A stretch of 64,000 nt of DNA from Rhodospirillales bacterium (GTDB lineage: Bacteria > Pseudomonadota > Alphaproteobacteria > Rhodospirillales > UBA2165): positions 1 through 64,000 of the forward strand of contig JAJDXO010000007.1 of assembly GCA_022823235.1 (NCBI GenBank), given 5' to 3'. The notes under the pieces are model-generated. The model was not told the DNA's origin and ran no database searches. It was given only the letters and a program-made list of their open reading frames with translations. Both the position numbers and the translations under genes were made by a program. This document shows positions 43,560 to 51,877 of this stretch, in pieces. Within the stretch, counting starts at the first letter, position 1. Each line of letters opens with the position of its first letter.

Positions 43560-43805
43560 GCTTCTGTTGCCAGGTGCCCCCCGGACCCCGTTGCAGCCTA
43601 AGCGGCTACAGCAAATGCCTCGTTATCGTTGGCATCTGTAAATCGGCCCGATAACGGCGGTACCATGCCGGGCGAAAACCAAGCCTTTACCACGCGCGTC
43701 GATCCTGTTTCGCCCCCATGACGGCTCCAGGCATTTTTCCCGGAGACCTGGGAATTGGTGGAGGCGCCGGGCACTGCCCCCGGGTCCGCTACGCTTATTC
43801 CACTA
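43560..43805 (-). ncRNA. ssrA: tmRNA (two-piece, circularly permuted)
   Basis: On the minus strand the acceptor part comes first, with a CCGGG/CCCGG T-arm and a GGCGCCTCCACCA end (CCA at about 43756). After a spacer of about 38 bases (43755-43718) the coding part starts with GGGGGCGAAACAGGATCGAC at 43717. The tag frame then reads GCC AAC GAT AAC GAG GCA and continues to encode ANDNEAFAVAA and a TAG at about 43597. GGGGGCG at the coding 5' end pairs with CGCCTCC of the acceptor. This permuted order is that of alphaproteobacterial ssrA. Outer ends are estimates. Confidence 0.93.
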
Positions 43806-43883
43806 GGCGTTTATCGCCATAGCCGGCAAGCCGGCGCCTACGAATATAGTCGCATCGCGGGGTCAAGGAAAGCGCGCGGCGAC

Positions 43884-43934
43884 GGTGAGGGGGATTTCGG
43901 TGCGTTCCCTCTCCCGTCAAGGGGGAGGGGGTTT
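43884..43934. repeat. Degenerate GC-rich palindromic repeat
   Basis: GGTGAGGGGGATTTCGGTGC, then TCCCTCTCCCGTCAAGGGGG. A shortened member of the family at 15332. No gene was supported between the tmRNA and thyX (43806-44227) apart from this and the tandem array at 44067. Confidence 0.75.
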
Positions 43935-44066
43935 CAAGCCGGGCTGGCATTCGGCGGCCGATCACACATATTGATAAGATGGATCGGATATCCCGGCTAT
44001 TCGGCCCGGACACGGCGGGCACCCTGCCCGCGAAAAGGGGCGAATTGGAGTTTTTCGACGTCATCA

Positions 44067-44106
44067 AATGTCCATAAATGTCCATGAATGTCCATGAATG
44101 TCCATT
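44067..44106. repeat. 10-bp tandem array, AATGTCCATN units
   Basis: Four exact 10-bp units: AATGTCCATA, AATGTCCATG (twice) and AATGTCCATT, followed by CCGG. The same unit occurs in the opposite orientation at 8881-8910, and both arrays end in GTCCATTCCG. Confidence 0.88.
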
Positions 44107-44227
44107 CCGGCGCGCGCAATCCGGCCGGATTCGAAATTTGCGTTGGAACCGGATTCCAAGCCCCCCGATGGGCCGGCGGGGGCCGGGGCGCTTGCTCCCC
44201 TCGGCGGGAATCGGGTAAGGGGGATAC

Positions 44228-45166
44228 ATGGAACTGACGCCCGAACAGCAGGCGGAAATCGACGACGCCCGCGCCGCGCGCGCCGAGACCCGCCGGGTCA
44301 CGGTCCCCGGTCTCGAGGAGCTGCTCTATACGCCGGTGCCGGTGCTCGATCACGGCTTCGTCCGGGTGATCGACTATATGGGCGACGACGCGGCCGTCGT
44401 GCAGGCGGCCCGGGTCTCCTACGGCAAGGGGACCAGGCAGGTGTCCACCGACCGGGGGCTGATCCGCTACCTGCTGCGCCACCGGCACACCACGCCGTTC
44501 GAGATGTGCGAGATCAAATATCACGTCAAGATGCCGATCTTCGTCGCCCGGCAGTGGATCCGCCACCGCACCGCCAACGTCAACGAATATTCGGCCCGCT
44601 ATTCCGTGCTCGACCGGGAGTTCTACATCCCGGCGCCGGACCAGCTGGCGACCCAGTCCAGGTCCAACCGGCAGGGCAGGGGCGCGGTGCTCGAAGGCGA
44701 AGAGGCCGCCCGGGTGCTCGACCTGCTCAAGTCGGACGCCCAGCAGACCTACGACCACTACATCGAGATGCTCAATGAGAGCGAGGACGGCGAGGCGATC
44801 GACGAGGGGCGGGACGGGCTGGCCCGCGAACTCGCCCGGATGAACCTGACCCTCAATACCTATACCCAGTGGTATTGGAAGACCGATCTCCACAACCTGC
44901 TGCACTTCCTGAGCCTGCGCGCCGATGCCCATGCCCAGTACGAAATCCGGGTCTATGCCGAGGCCATGCTGGACGGCCTCAAGGCGTGGTGCCCGATCAC
45001 CCACGAGGCGTTCATGGATTACCGGGTCGGCGGGGCGCACCTCTCGGCGGCGGGCCTCGACGTGGTCAAAAGGCTGCTCGCCGGCGAAGACGTGGACCGG
45101 GAGACATCCGGCCTCAGCCCCCGGGAATGGCGGGAATTGATGGAGAGCCTCGGCCGGGAAGCCTGA
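44228..45166 (+). CDS. thyX: Flavin-dependent thymidylate synthase
   Basis: 312 residues of ThyX, which makes dTMP from dUMP with FAD and methylenetetrahydrofolate. The signature [15 protein letters not shown] is at residues 112-126 (RHRxxxxNExSxRYS). The start at 44228 follows TAAGGGG. About 30 residues longer at the N-terminus than short ThyX proteins, as in several alphaproteobacteria. It stands as a single gene upstream of a binding-protein gene but is separated by 191 bases and probably has its own promoter. Confidence 0.97.
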   Translation: MELTPEQQAEIDDARAARAETRRVTVPGLEELLYTPVPVLDHGFVRVIDYMGDDAAVVQAARVSYGKGTRQVSTDRGLIRYLLRHRHTTPFEMCEIKYHVKMPIFVARQWIRHRTANVNEYSARYSVLDREFYIPAPDQLATQSRSNRQGRGAVLEGEEAARVLDLLKSDAQQTYDHYIEMLNESEDGEAIDEGRDGLARELARMNLTLNTYTQWYWKTDLHNLLHFLSLRADAHAQYEIRVYAEAMLDGLKAWCPITHEAFMDYRVGGAHLSAAGLDVVKRLLAGEDVDRETSGLSPREWRELMESLGREA

Positions 45167-45357
45167 GGGGCGCCTGTCCGCGAGCCGCGCATAAGCGCAT
45201 GATGAGCGTGATCCGCCGTGGACTCAGGGGCAAGATCGGTCTATGTAAAATTGTACGCGCCCCGAACAATATTCGGAGGCGGGGAAAGGGCCGGGAAGAG
45301 CCCGGCCGAATGAGCATCCAACCAAGGAATTCAGGAACTTACGTCACGGAGGAACCC

Positions 45358-46563
45358 ATGTTCAGACGCACCATCCTATCCACGGCCGCGGCCGGCCTCG
45401 TTGCCGCCGCACTGGCTTTCCAGCCCGCCCAGGCCGCCGACACCATCAAGATCGGCGCCTCGGCGCCCAAGACCGGCCCGCTGGCGGGCGGCGCCGCCAC
45501 GACCCAGTGGCCGAACGTCAGGCTGTGGGTTCACGACGTGAATTCCCGCGGCGGTCTGAAACTCAAGGACGGCCAAAAGAAGATCGAACTGATCGAGTAC
45601 GACGACCGCACCACGCCCGGCGAGGCGATCAAGAACATTCAACGGCTGGCGACCCAGGACAAAGTCGATTTCATCCTCGCCCCGTTCGGTACCGGCTTCA
45701 CCATCGCCACCGCGCCGATTTTCAACAAGCTCGGCTATCCGCAGCTCGCGGTTTCCGCCATCACCGATAAGATTCCCGCGCTGACCAAGCGCTACGACAA
45801 CATCTTCTTCATGCTCGGCTCGACAACCACATTTACCAACTCGGTGGTCGACATCCTCAAGAAGATGAAGGACGACGGCAAAATCGGGAAACGTGTCGCC
45901 ATGGTGAACGTGGCCGATGCGTTCGGCATCGAACTCGCCAACGCGGCCCGGCCGGTGTTCAAGAAGGCCGGCTTCGAGATCGTCTATGACAAATCGTATC
46001 CCCTCGGATCCCAGGATTTGTCTCCGGTCATCAAGGGCGCCAAGGCGTCCAACCCGGATGCGTTCGTCGCCTGGTCCTATCCGCCGGACACCTTCGCGCT
46101 CACCGCCCAGGCCAAGATCAACGACCTGAACGTCAAGGCGTTCTACACCGCCGTGGCGACCGCCTACCCGGCGTTCAAGGGCAAGTTCAAGGCCGATGCC
46201 GAGGGTATCCTCGGGGCCGGCGGCATCGATCCGGACACGCCGGCGTTGAAGGAGTACTTCAAGCGCCATAAGGAAGTGACCGGCAAGGACGCCGACTACT
46301 GGGCCAGCGCCGTCACTTACGCCAGCTTCCAGATTCTGGAACAGGCGATCGAGGCCGTCGGGACGCTGGATAGGAAGGCGGTCACCGAATATATCAAGAA
46401 GAACGAGTTCAAGACCGTTATCGGCCCGGTCAAGTACGACAACCAGAACAGCGCCCGGTACTGGACCGTCGGCCAGTGGCAGGGCAACAAGTTCTACGGG
46501 GTGTCCTCGCGGGGGCGGCCCGGCGCCAAGGCGATCATCGAAAAGCCCGCTTGGAACAAGTAG
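45358..46563 (+). CDS. Branched-chain-type ABC importer substrate-binding protein
   Basis: 401 residues. The Sec signal peptide (MFRRTILSTAAAGLVAAALA...AQA, about 1-23) is followed by the type I binding fold: DTIKIGASAPKTGPLAGGAA, KIELIEYDDRTTPGEAIKNI and VDFILAPFGTGFTIATAPIF. The C-terminal lobe has PVKYDNQNSARYWTVGQWQG. The ATG at 45358 has GGAGGAACCC; the in-frame extension upstream overlaps thyX and is not used. A hairpin terminator lies between it and the permease gene, a common way to make more binding protein than transporter. The ligand may be an aromatic acid or alcohol, given the two catabolic genes at the end of the cluster. Confidence 0.92.
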   Translation: MFRRTILSTAAAGLVAAALAFQPAQAADTIKIGASAPKTGPLAGGAATTQWPNVRLWVHDVNSRGGLKLKDGQKKIELIEYDDRTTPGEAIKNIQRLATQDKVDFILAPFGTGFTIATAPIFNKLGYPQLAVSAITDKIPALTKRYDNIFFMLGSTTTFTNSVVDILKKMKDDGKIGKRVAMVNVADAFGIELANAARPVFKKAGFEIVYDKSYPLGSQDLSPVIKGAKASNPDAFVAWSYPPDTFALTAQAKINDLNVKAFYTAVATAYPAFKGKFKADAEGILGAGGIDPDTPALKEYFKRHKEVTGKDADYWASAVTYASFQILEQAIEAVGTLDRKAVTEYIKKNEFKTVIGPVKYDNQNSARYWTVGQWQGNKFYGVSSRGRPGAKAIIEKPAWNK

Positions 46564-46578
46564 CGTGATCTAGACCAT

Positions 46579-46620
46579 GTTCCCGGCGCGGGGAGGTCCT
46601 TGCGCCGGGAACAAATTTTT
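46579..46620 (+). terminator. Intra-operon hairpin terminator/attenuator
   Basis: Arms GTTCCCGGCGC (46579-46589) and GCGCCGGGAAC (46602-46612) are perfect 11-bp complements, followed by AAATTTTT (to 46620). It lies between the binding protein and the first permease gene, 16 bases after the stop codon. Confidence 0.85.
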
Positions 46621-46637
46621 CGGGCCGGGACTTTCCG

Positions 46638-47504
46638 ATGGAAATAATTATCGGCGGCATATTGCTCGGCGGCACCTACGCGCTGATCGCAATGGGCCTG
46701 CAGCTCCAGTACGGGGTTGCGCGGATCATGAACCTGGCGAACGGAGAGATTCTGGTCGCCGGATCGTTTGCCGCCTTGTGGCTGTTCGCCGGCGCGCAGC
46801 TCAGCCCGGTCCTTTCCCTGATTATCGTTGTGCCGATCGCGTTCGTCGGCAACTGGCTGATTTACCAGTACTTTCTGCTCCCGCTCGTTAAGCGCTCCAA
46901 GAACCAGGGGCAGCTGGAGGTTGACAGCATTCTGTCCACCTTCGGGATCAGTTTCATTTTTGTCGGCGTCATGCACGCCATTTTCGGCGGAGAATATTTC
47001 AACTACGAATATTTGGAGATTCCGTTCCAGGTGTTCGAGGAACCGTTCGCCCTCAACCGGATTGTCGCGTTCCTGGGCGCCGCCATCGCGGCGGCCTGCC
47101 TCTATTTCTGGCTCAACCAGACACGGTCCGGGCTCAAGTTGCGGGCGGTTTCCGTCAATCCGGACGCGGCCAATCTGGTCGCCATCAACGTCAACCGCGC
47201 GTCGGCGATGGCGTTTGCGCTGGGCGGCGCCGTCACGGCCGGCGGCGGCGCGCTCATAAGCATGTTCGTTACGTTCGATGCGTCGATCGGCGTTCTGTTC
47301 ACCATGAAGGCGCTGATCATCGTCATCCTGGGCGGCGTCAAGGAAATTCGCGGCTCGATCGTCGCCGCCTTCGTTCTGGGACTTGCCGAGACGGCCGTCG
47401 CCAGCCTGATCGATCCCGGGCTGACCCTTGCCTCCGCGTTCCTGCTGTTCATCCTGATCCTGTTGTTCCGGCCGCAGGGGCTGTTCGGGAGGCAGACTTC
47501 ATGA
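46638..47504 (+). CDS. Branched-chain ABC permease (LivH-like)
   Basis: 288 residues with about eight membrane helices. LivH family signatures GLQLQYGVARIMNLANGEIL (about 16-36) and the family loop NPDAANLVAINVNRASAMAF (about 171-190) are visible. The ATGA overlap with the next gene (47501) implies coupled translation. Starts 18 bases after the attenuator. Confidence 0.92.
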   Translation: MEIIIGGILLGGTYALIAMGLQLQYGVARIMNLANGEILVAGSFAALWLFAGAQLSPVLSLIIVVPIAFVGNWLIYQYFLLPLVKRSKNQGQLEVDSILSTFGISFIFVGVMHAIFGGEYFNYEYLEIPFQVFEEPFALNRIVAFLGAAIAAACLYFWLNQTRSGLKLRAVSVNPDAANLVAINVNRASAMAFALGGAVTAGGGALISMFVTFDASIGVLFTMKALIIVILGGVKEIRGSIVAAFVLGLAETAVASLIDPGLTLASAFLLFILILLFRPQGLFGRQTS

Positions 47505-48427
47505 CCGGCGCGGAAGTCCGTAATTTCGCCGTCGCCATCGTGCTTTTCGCGCTCGCGGCGCTGATCCCCTTGACGGGCTCCGGTTACTGGCTGTCGATCG
47601 GCGTTTCCATCGCGACGTACATGGTCCTCTCGACCAGTTGGGCCCTGTTTTCCGGCCCGACCCACTATATCTCGCTGGCGACGGGCGCCTTCTACGGGAT
47701 CGGGATGTATGTGGTCGGTCTCGGGATCGAGATACTGCCTTATCCCGTTCTGTTGCTTATCGCCGCCGTGCTCGGCGCCGCTCTTGCGGCTTTGGTCGGG
47801 CTCGCGACCCTCCGGTTGTCGGGGGTCTACTTCGTGATTTTCACCCTGGGGCTGGCGGAGCTGATCCGCCAGCTGGTCAATTGGGGCCAGACCACGCAGG
47901 GTTCGAGCAGCGGGCTCTACGTCCTGACGGATATCTCCGAGCCGATGATCTACTGGCAGCTTCTCGGTCTCGGGGCGATCGTCTATCTCCTCGGCTGGTG
48001 GATCAACCGGTCCCGCCTGGGATTTGCCCTGCGGATCATCGGCAATGACGAGGTGGTCGCCGTCCACAGCGGAATCAATACCGCGTCGGCCAAGATCATA
48101 CTTTTCGTCGTCTCCGGCACCGTGGCGACGGTTACCGGCGCTCTGCTTGCGCCGCGGCTGAGCTATATCGAGTCGAGTATCGCCTTCAGCCCCATGCTGT
48201 CGTTCCTTGTCGTCATCATGGCGCTGCTGGGCGGGGCGCACAGGTTGTGGGGTCCGATCATCGGCGTCGTGCCGTTCATGCTGGTTTGGGACTTGGTCAC
48301 GGCCAAATTCCCCAACCAGACCACATTGGTTCTCGGCATCTGCTTCCTGCTTATCGTCTATGCCATTCCGCACGGGCTGGCCGGGTTGGTGGAAAAATAC
48401 CGGGCGCGCGCAAGGGGGGCTTTCTAG
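47501..48427 (+). CDS. Branched-chain ABC permease (LivM-like)
   Basis: 308 residues, about nine to ten helices. LivM signature SWALFSGPTHYISLATGAFY (about 46-66) and GFALRIIGNDEVVAVHSGIN (about 172-192). Partner of the LivH-like protein in one channel. It is followed by the LivG-like ATPase after three bases. Confidence 0.92.
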   Translation: MTGAEVRNFAVAIVLFALAALIPLTGSGYWLSIGVSIATYMVLSTSWALFSGPTHYISLATGAFYGIGMYVVGLGIEILPYPVLLLIAAVLGAALAALVGLATLRLSGVYFVIFTLGLAELIRQLVNWGQTTQGSSSGLYVLTDISEPMIYWQLLGLGAIVYLLGWWINRSRLGFALRIIGNDEVVAVHSGINTASAKIILFVVSGTVATVTGALLAPRLSYIESSIAFSPMLSFLVVIMALLGGAHRLWGPIIGVVPFMLVWDLVTAKFPNQTTLVLGICFLLIVYAIPHGLAGLVEKYRARARGAF

Positions 48428-48430
48428 GCG

Positions 48431-49165
48431 ATGGCCGGAAGATCGGCACTGCTGGTGGAGAACGTCTCCAAGAACTTCGGCGGTCTCATTGCCGTCGACG
48501 CCATGACGTTCGAAATCGAAGAGCACGAGGTGCTCGGCCTCATCGGGCCGAATGGCTCGGGCAAGACGACGATGATGAATCTGGTATCCGGCGCGCTGAA
48601 ACTGAATTCAGGACGAATTCGGCTGTTTGGCGGCGATATTTCCGGGCTGGCGGCCAACAGGATCGCGCGGCATGGCGTCGCCCGGACCTTCCAGCTGGTC
48701 CGCATGCTGCCGTCGATGACCGCACGGGAGAACGTGTTCGCGGGCGGCGTATTCGGTCACCGCCGGCTCTGGGGCCGGGATCTCGAAGAGAATGCGGAGG
48801 CGATGCTCGAGAAAGTGGGGCTGGGCGGTGCGGGAAGCACGCCGGTATCGGCCATGACCTATATAGATCAGAAGCGGCTCGAGCTTGCCCGGGCACTGGT
48901 ATCGGACCCCAAATTGCTGTTGCTCGACGAGTGGCTCGCGGGTTTGAATCCCTCGGAACTGCGGATCGGCATCGACCTCATCAACAGCCTGAGGGGGGAG
49001 GGGCGAACCATCATCGTCGTCGAGCATGTCATGGATGCCATACGGAGCCTGTGCGATCGTTGCGTGGTGATGAATTCCGGCGCCAAGATCGCCGAGGGCA
49101 CGCCGCAGGAGGTGCTCGCCGACGAGGAGGTAATCCGGGCCTACCTGGGGGATCATCATGCTTGA
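48431..49165 (+). CDS. ABC importer ATPase (LivG-like)
   Basis: 244 residues. Walker A GPNGSGKTT (about 37-45), a LivG-type QLVRMLPSMTARENVFAGG stretch, a signature-like region MTYIDQKRLELARAL, Walker B LLLLDEWLAGLN (the Glu of Walker B is a Glu followed by Trp rather than the usual Glu-Pro), and VEHVMDAI. The signature loop differs from canonical SGGQ (here MTYIDQ), which may still be functional because the partner site is complete. Overlaps the next gene by eight bases. Confidence 0.88.
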   Translation: MAGRSALLVENVSKNFGGLIAVDAMTFEIEEHEVLGLIGPNGSGKTTMMNLVSGALKLNSGRIRLFGGDISGLAANRIARHGVARTFQLVRMLPSMTARENVFAGGVFGHRRLWGRDLEENAEAMLEKVGLGGAGSTPVSAMTYIDQKRLELARALVSDPKLLLLDEWLAGLNPSELRIGIDLINSLRGEGRTIIVVEHVMDAIRSLCDRCVVMNSGAKIAEGTPQEVLADEEVIRAYLGDHHA

Positions 49166-50387
49166 ATGCCGCGACTTGTCCGTTTTCTACGGCCAGCATC
49201 ACGCCCTTGACCAGGTCTCCGTCAATATCGGGCCGGGTGAGGTTGTGGTCATCCTCGGCGCCAATGGCGCGGGAAAGAGTACGCTTCTCAAGGCGATATC
49301 CGGTCTCGTTCCAACCGTGACCGGCAGCCGGATTCTCATGGATGGAACCGATATTACGGCGATGCCGGCCCACGACATCGTCGAGACGGGGCTTGCCTTG
49401 GTGCCCGAAGGCCGCGGCATCTTCGGTGACCTGACGGTGCTCGAGAACCTGATGCTCGGCGCGTACCCGGGCCGGGCCGCGGCATCGGAGGCGGAGAACC
49501 TGAGGCGGGTGCTCGGCCTGTTTCCACAGCTCGATGAGCGTAAGAAGCAGATCGTGCGGACAATGAGCGGCGGTGAGCAGCAGATGGTCGCCATCGGACG
49601 CGCGATGATGTCGGCGCCGTCCATATTGATGCTCGACGAACCGTCCCTCGGCTTGTCGCCCATATTGTGCGGCGAATTATTCAAGACGCTGGAGGCGGTG
49701 CGTCAAACCGGCGTCGGCATTTTGCTCGTCGAACAGAATGCCAAGCAAAGCCTTGAAATCGCCGACCGGGGTTACTTGCTGGAGGTTGGGCGCATTACCG
49801 GGGAGGACACGGCGCAAAACCTGGCAAACGATCCGGCGGTTCAGAAAGCCTATTTGGGCGGCGCCGCCGGTACGCAATCGGGAGCGCATGCGGATGAGCC
49901 GAGAAGGCCGGCTGAAATGCCGCCGCCGGCAACGCCCGGGGCGCCGGCCGAGATATCGGCCCAGGCTCCGGCCGCCGCCAAGGAAAATCTCCGGATCAGC
50001 GCCGGGTCCGGCGGATCACGCCGGATTGCCGCTGACAATGCGATCCCCGAGAGCATCGACGATATGGTCGCGCGGGCCGCATCCATGCAGTCGGCTCCCG
50101 CGGCGGCCCCGCGCGCCGCGCCGGCGCCCAAGGCGGCGTCGGGCGGTGGGCCCGGGACTTCGGCGGGCGACGACGTTCAGCGCATGCTTTCGTCCATCGA
50201 GCAGGCGGCGGCCAATGCGCTCAAGCGCCGCCCCGCGGCCAACGGCTCGCCGCATGCGCCCCCGGAGAACGGCGCCGGCCAGGAGGCGCTGCCGGAAATC
50301 GAAATATACAGGAAGCCTAAAATCGAAGTTTACCGCCGGGTAAAGACGGCATCCGGCGAGCACATGAAGAAGATCAAGGGAGATTGA
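49158..50387 (+). CDS. ABC importer ATPase (LivF-like) with a long C-terminal extension
   Basis: 409 residues, against about 235 for LivF. Residues 1-235 are a complete ATPase: Walker A GANGAGKST (about 34-42), signature TMSGGEQQMV (about 135-145), Walker B LMLDEPSLGLS and VEQNAKQSLE. Residues 236-409 are Ala/Pro/Gly-rich with two helical patches (IPESIDDMVARAAS and DVQRMLSSIEQAAANALKRR) and a C-terminal pair of short repeats EIEIYRKP / KIEVYRRV. The extension has no stop or frameshift and overlaps nothing, so it is probably real. Its function is unknown. Confidence 0.9.
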   Translation: MLECRDLSVFYGQHHALDQVSVNIGPGEVVVILGANGAGKSTLLKAISGLVPTVTGSRILMDGTDITAMPAHDIVETGLALVPEGRGIFGDLTVLENLMLGAYPGRAAASEAENLRRVLGLFPQLDERKKQIVRTMSGGEQQMVAIGRAMMSAPSILMLDEPSLGLSPILCGELFKTLEAVRQTGVGILLVEQNAKQSLEIADRGYLLEVGRITGEDTAQNLANDPAVQKAYLGGAAGTQSGAHADEPRRPAEMPPPATPGAPAEISAQAPAAAKENLRISAGSGGSRRIAADNAIPESIDDMVARAASMQSAPAAAPRAAPAPKAASGGGPGTSAGDDVQRMLSSIEQAAANALKRRPAANGSPHAPPENGAGQEALPEIEIYRKPKIEVYRRVKTASGEHMKKIKGD

Positions 50388-50389
50388 TC

Positions 50390-51850
50390 ATGAACAAGAT
50401 GTTCGATCGAATCTACGTGGGCGGAAATTGGTCTTCGACGGCCAGCATGTTCTCGGATTTCAACCCGGCGGACGGGTCCGTCTGGGCGCAAATTCCGGAC
50501 AGCGGCGTCCAGGAGACGCGCGCCGCCATCGACGCGGCGCAAGCGGCCTTTCCCGCCTGGTCCGGGCTCAGTCATGTCGAGCGGGCGAAGCTCATGCTCA
50601 AAGTGGCCGATGTGGTCGAAAAAAGGCGTCCGGAGCTGGTTGAGGCCCTTCAAGGGGAGGGCGGCGGCTGGTTCGGCAAGGGGATGTACGAAGCCGGCGC
50701 GGTCATCGACATTTTTCACGCGGCCGCCGGCGCCAACTACGGCTCGATCGGAGAAGTGCTGCCGTCGCCTCACGGCAAGTTTTCCATGGCGGTCCGCTAT
50801 CCCCTGGGGGTCGTTTCGGTCATCAGTCCATGGAACTTCCCGGTCATTCTGACCGCGCGAAACATTGCGTTCACCCTCGCTCTCGGCAATACGGTGGTCC
50901 TGAAGCCGTCCGAGGAAACGCCTTATTGCGGCGGACTTTTCTTTGCGGAGATTTTCGAGGAAGCGGGCGTGCCGCCCGGGGTGCTGAATGTGGTGACCTG
51001 CTCCCGGGACAACGTGGTGCAGGTCGGCGATGAGTTGATCGAAAACCCCGCGGTCAAGGCCATTTCCTTCACCGGATCAACGGCGGTGGGACGATCCATC
51101 GCGGCGAAGGCCGGCGCTCATCTGAAGAAGTGCTGTGTCGAGCTTGGCGGGAAGGATGCCCTGATCGTTTGCGACGATGCCGACATGGAGCGGGCCACCG
51201 CCGCGGCAAGCTTCGGCAGCTTCATGCACCAAGGTCAGATCTGCATGGCGGTGGAGAAGGTTCTGGTGCAGGAAAAGGTATTTGACGAGTTCCTGGCAAG
51301 GTTCGTGGATCGCGCTTCCAAGCTGAAGGTGGGGCCTCCATTGACCGACAAGGCCAATGTCATCGGCCCGCTGATCAACGACAAACAGGCCGACAACGTC
51401 AGGACTCAGTTGGAGGACGCCGTTGCCCAGGGCGCCGAGATCGTTCTCGGCGGGGGCGTGAACGGGCGGTTCGTCGATCCCACGATCCTGGTCGGCGTCA
51501 CCCCGGAGATGAAAATTTACCGGGATGAAACCTTCGGACCGGTCGCGCCGGTCATTCCGTTCCGTACCGACGACGAGGCCGTCGCAATCGCAAACGATAG
51601 CCAGTACGGGCTGTCTTCCGGGATAATTACCGGCGACGAACGAAGAGGGATGGACATCGCTCATCGTCTGGAAACCGGGATGAGCCATATCAATTGCTCG
51701 CCGGTCAACGACGAGCCGAATGCGCCTTTCGGCGGCGCGAAGTCGTCGGGCGTCGGCCGCTATGGCGGCAAATGGTCGGCTGAATCGTATTCCGAAACCC
51801 GCTGGATCACGCTTGAGAGGGGCGGGAAGGATTATCCGCCGGTCTTCTAG
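50390..51850 (+). CDS. Aldehyde dehydrogenase (aromatic-aldehyde type)
   Basis: 486 residues, NAD(P)-dependent ALDH superfamily. Asn149 in SPWNFP, Glu251 in CVELGGKDA and catalytic Cys285 in HQGQICMAVE are present. The ATG at 50390 follows AAGGGAGA; a TTG six bases upstream is an alternative. The closest type by motif is the benzaldehyde/vanillin/salicylaldehyde dehydrogenase group. It lies directly after the importer ATPase (two bases) and before an alcohol dehydrogenase, which suggests oxidation of an imported aromatic alcohol through its aldehyde to the acid. Confidence 0.92.
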   Translation: MNKMFDRIYVGGNWSSTASMFSDFNPADGSVWAQIPDSGVQETRAAIDAAQAAFPAWSGLSHVERAKLMLKVADVVEKRRPELVEALQGEGGGWFGKGMYEAGAVIDIFHAAAGANYGSIGEVLPSPHGKFSMAVRYPLGVVSVISPWNFPVILTARNIAFTLALGNTVVLKPSEETPYCGGLFFAEIFEEAGVPPGVLNVVTCSRDNVVQVGDELIENPAVKAISFTGSTAVGRSIAAKAGAHLKKCCVELGGKDALIVCDDADMERATAAASFGSFMHQGQICMAVEKVLVQEKVFDEFLARFVDRASKLKVGPPLTDKANVIGPLINDKQADNVRTQLEDAVAQGAEIVLGGGVNGRFVDPTILVGVTPEMKIYRDETFGPVAPVIPFRTDDEAVAIANDSQYGLSSGIITGDERRGMDIAHRLETGMSHINCSPVNDEPNAPFGGAKSSGVGRYGGKWSAESYSETRWITLERGGKDYPPVF

Positions 51851-51877
51851 CGCCCGCGGACAGGAAGGAGACTCCCC

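Noticed and set aside
44067..44106. CRISPR array
   Set aside because: Units are 10 bp with no spacers and no cas genes are present.
43997..45040. 347-codon minus-strand frame over the tandem array and thyX
   Set aside because: It is antisense to thyX, and the remainder translates the 10-bp repeats; no family features.
44869..45357. In-frame N-terminal extension of the binding protein at 45358
   Set aside because: It overlaps thyX out of frame and would put a clear Sec signal peptide and ribosome site in the middle of the protein.
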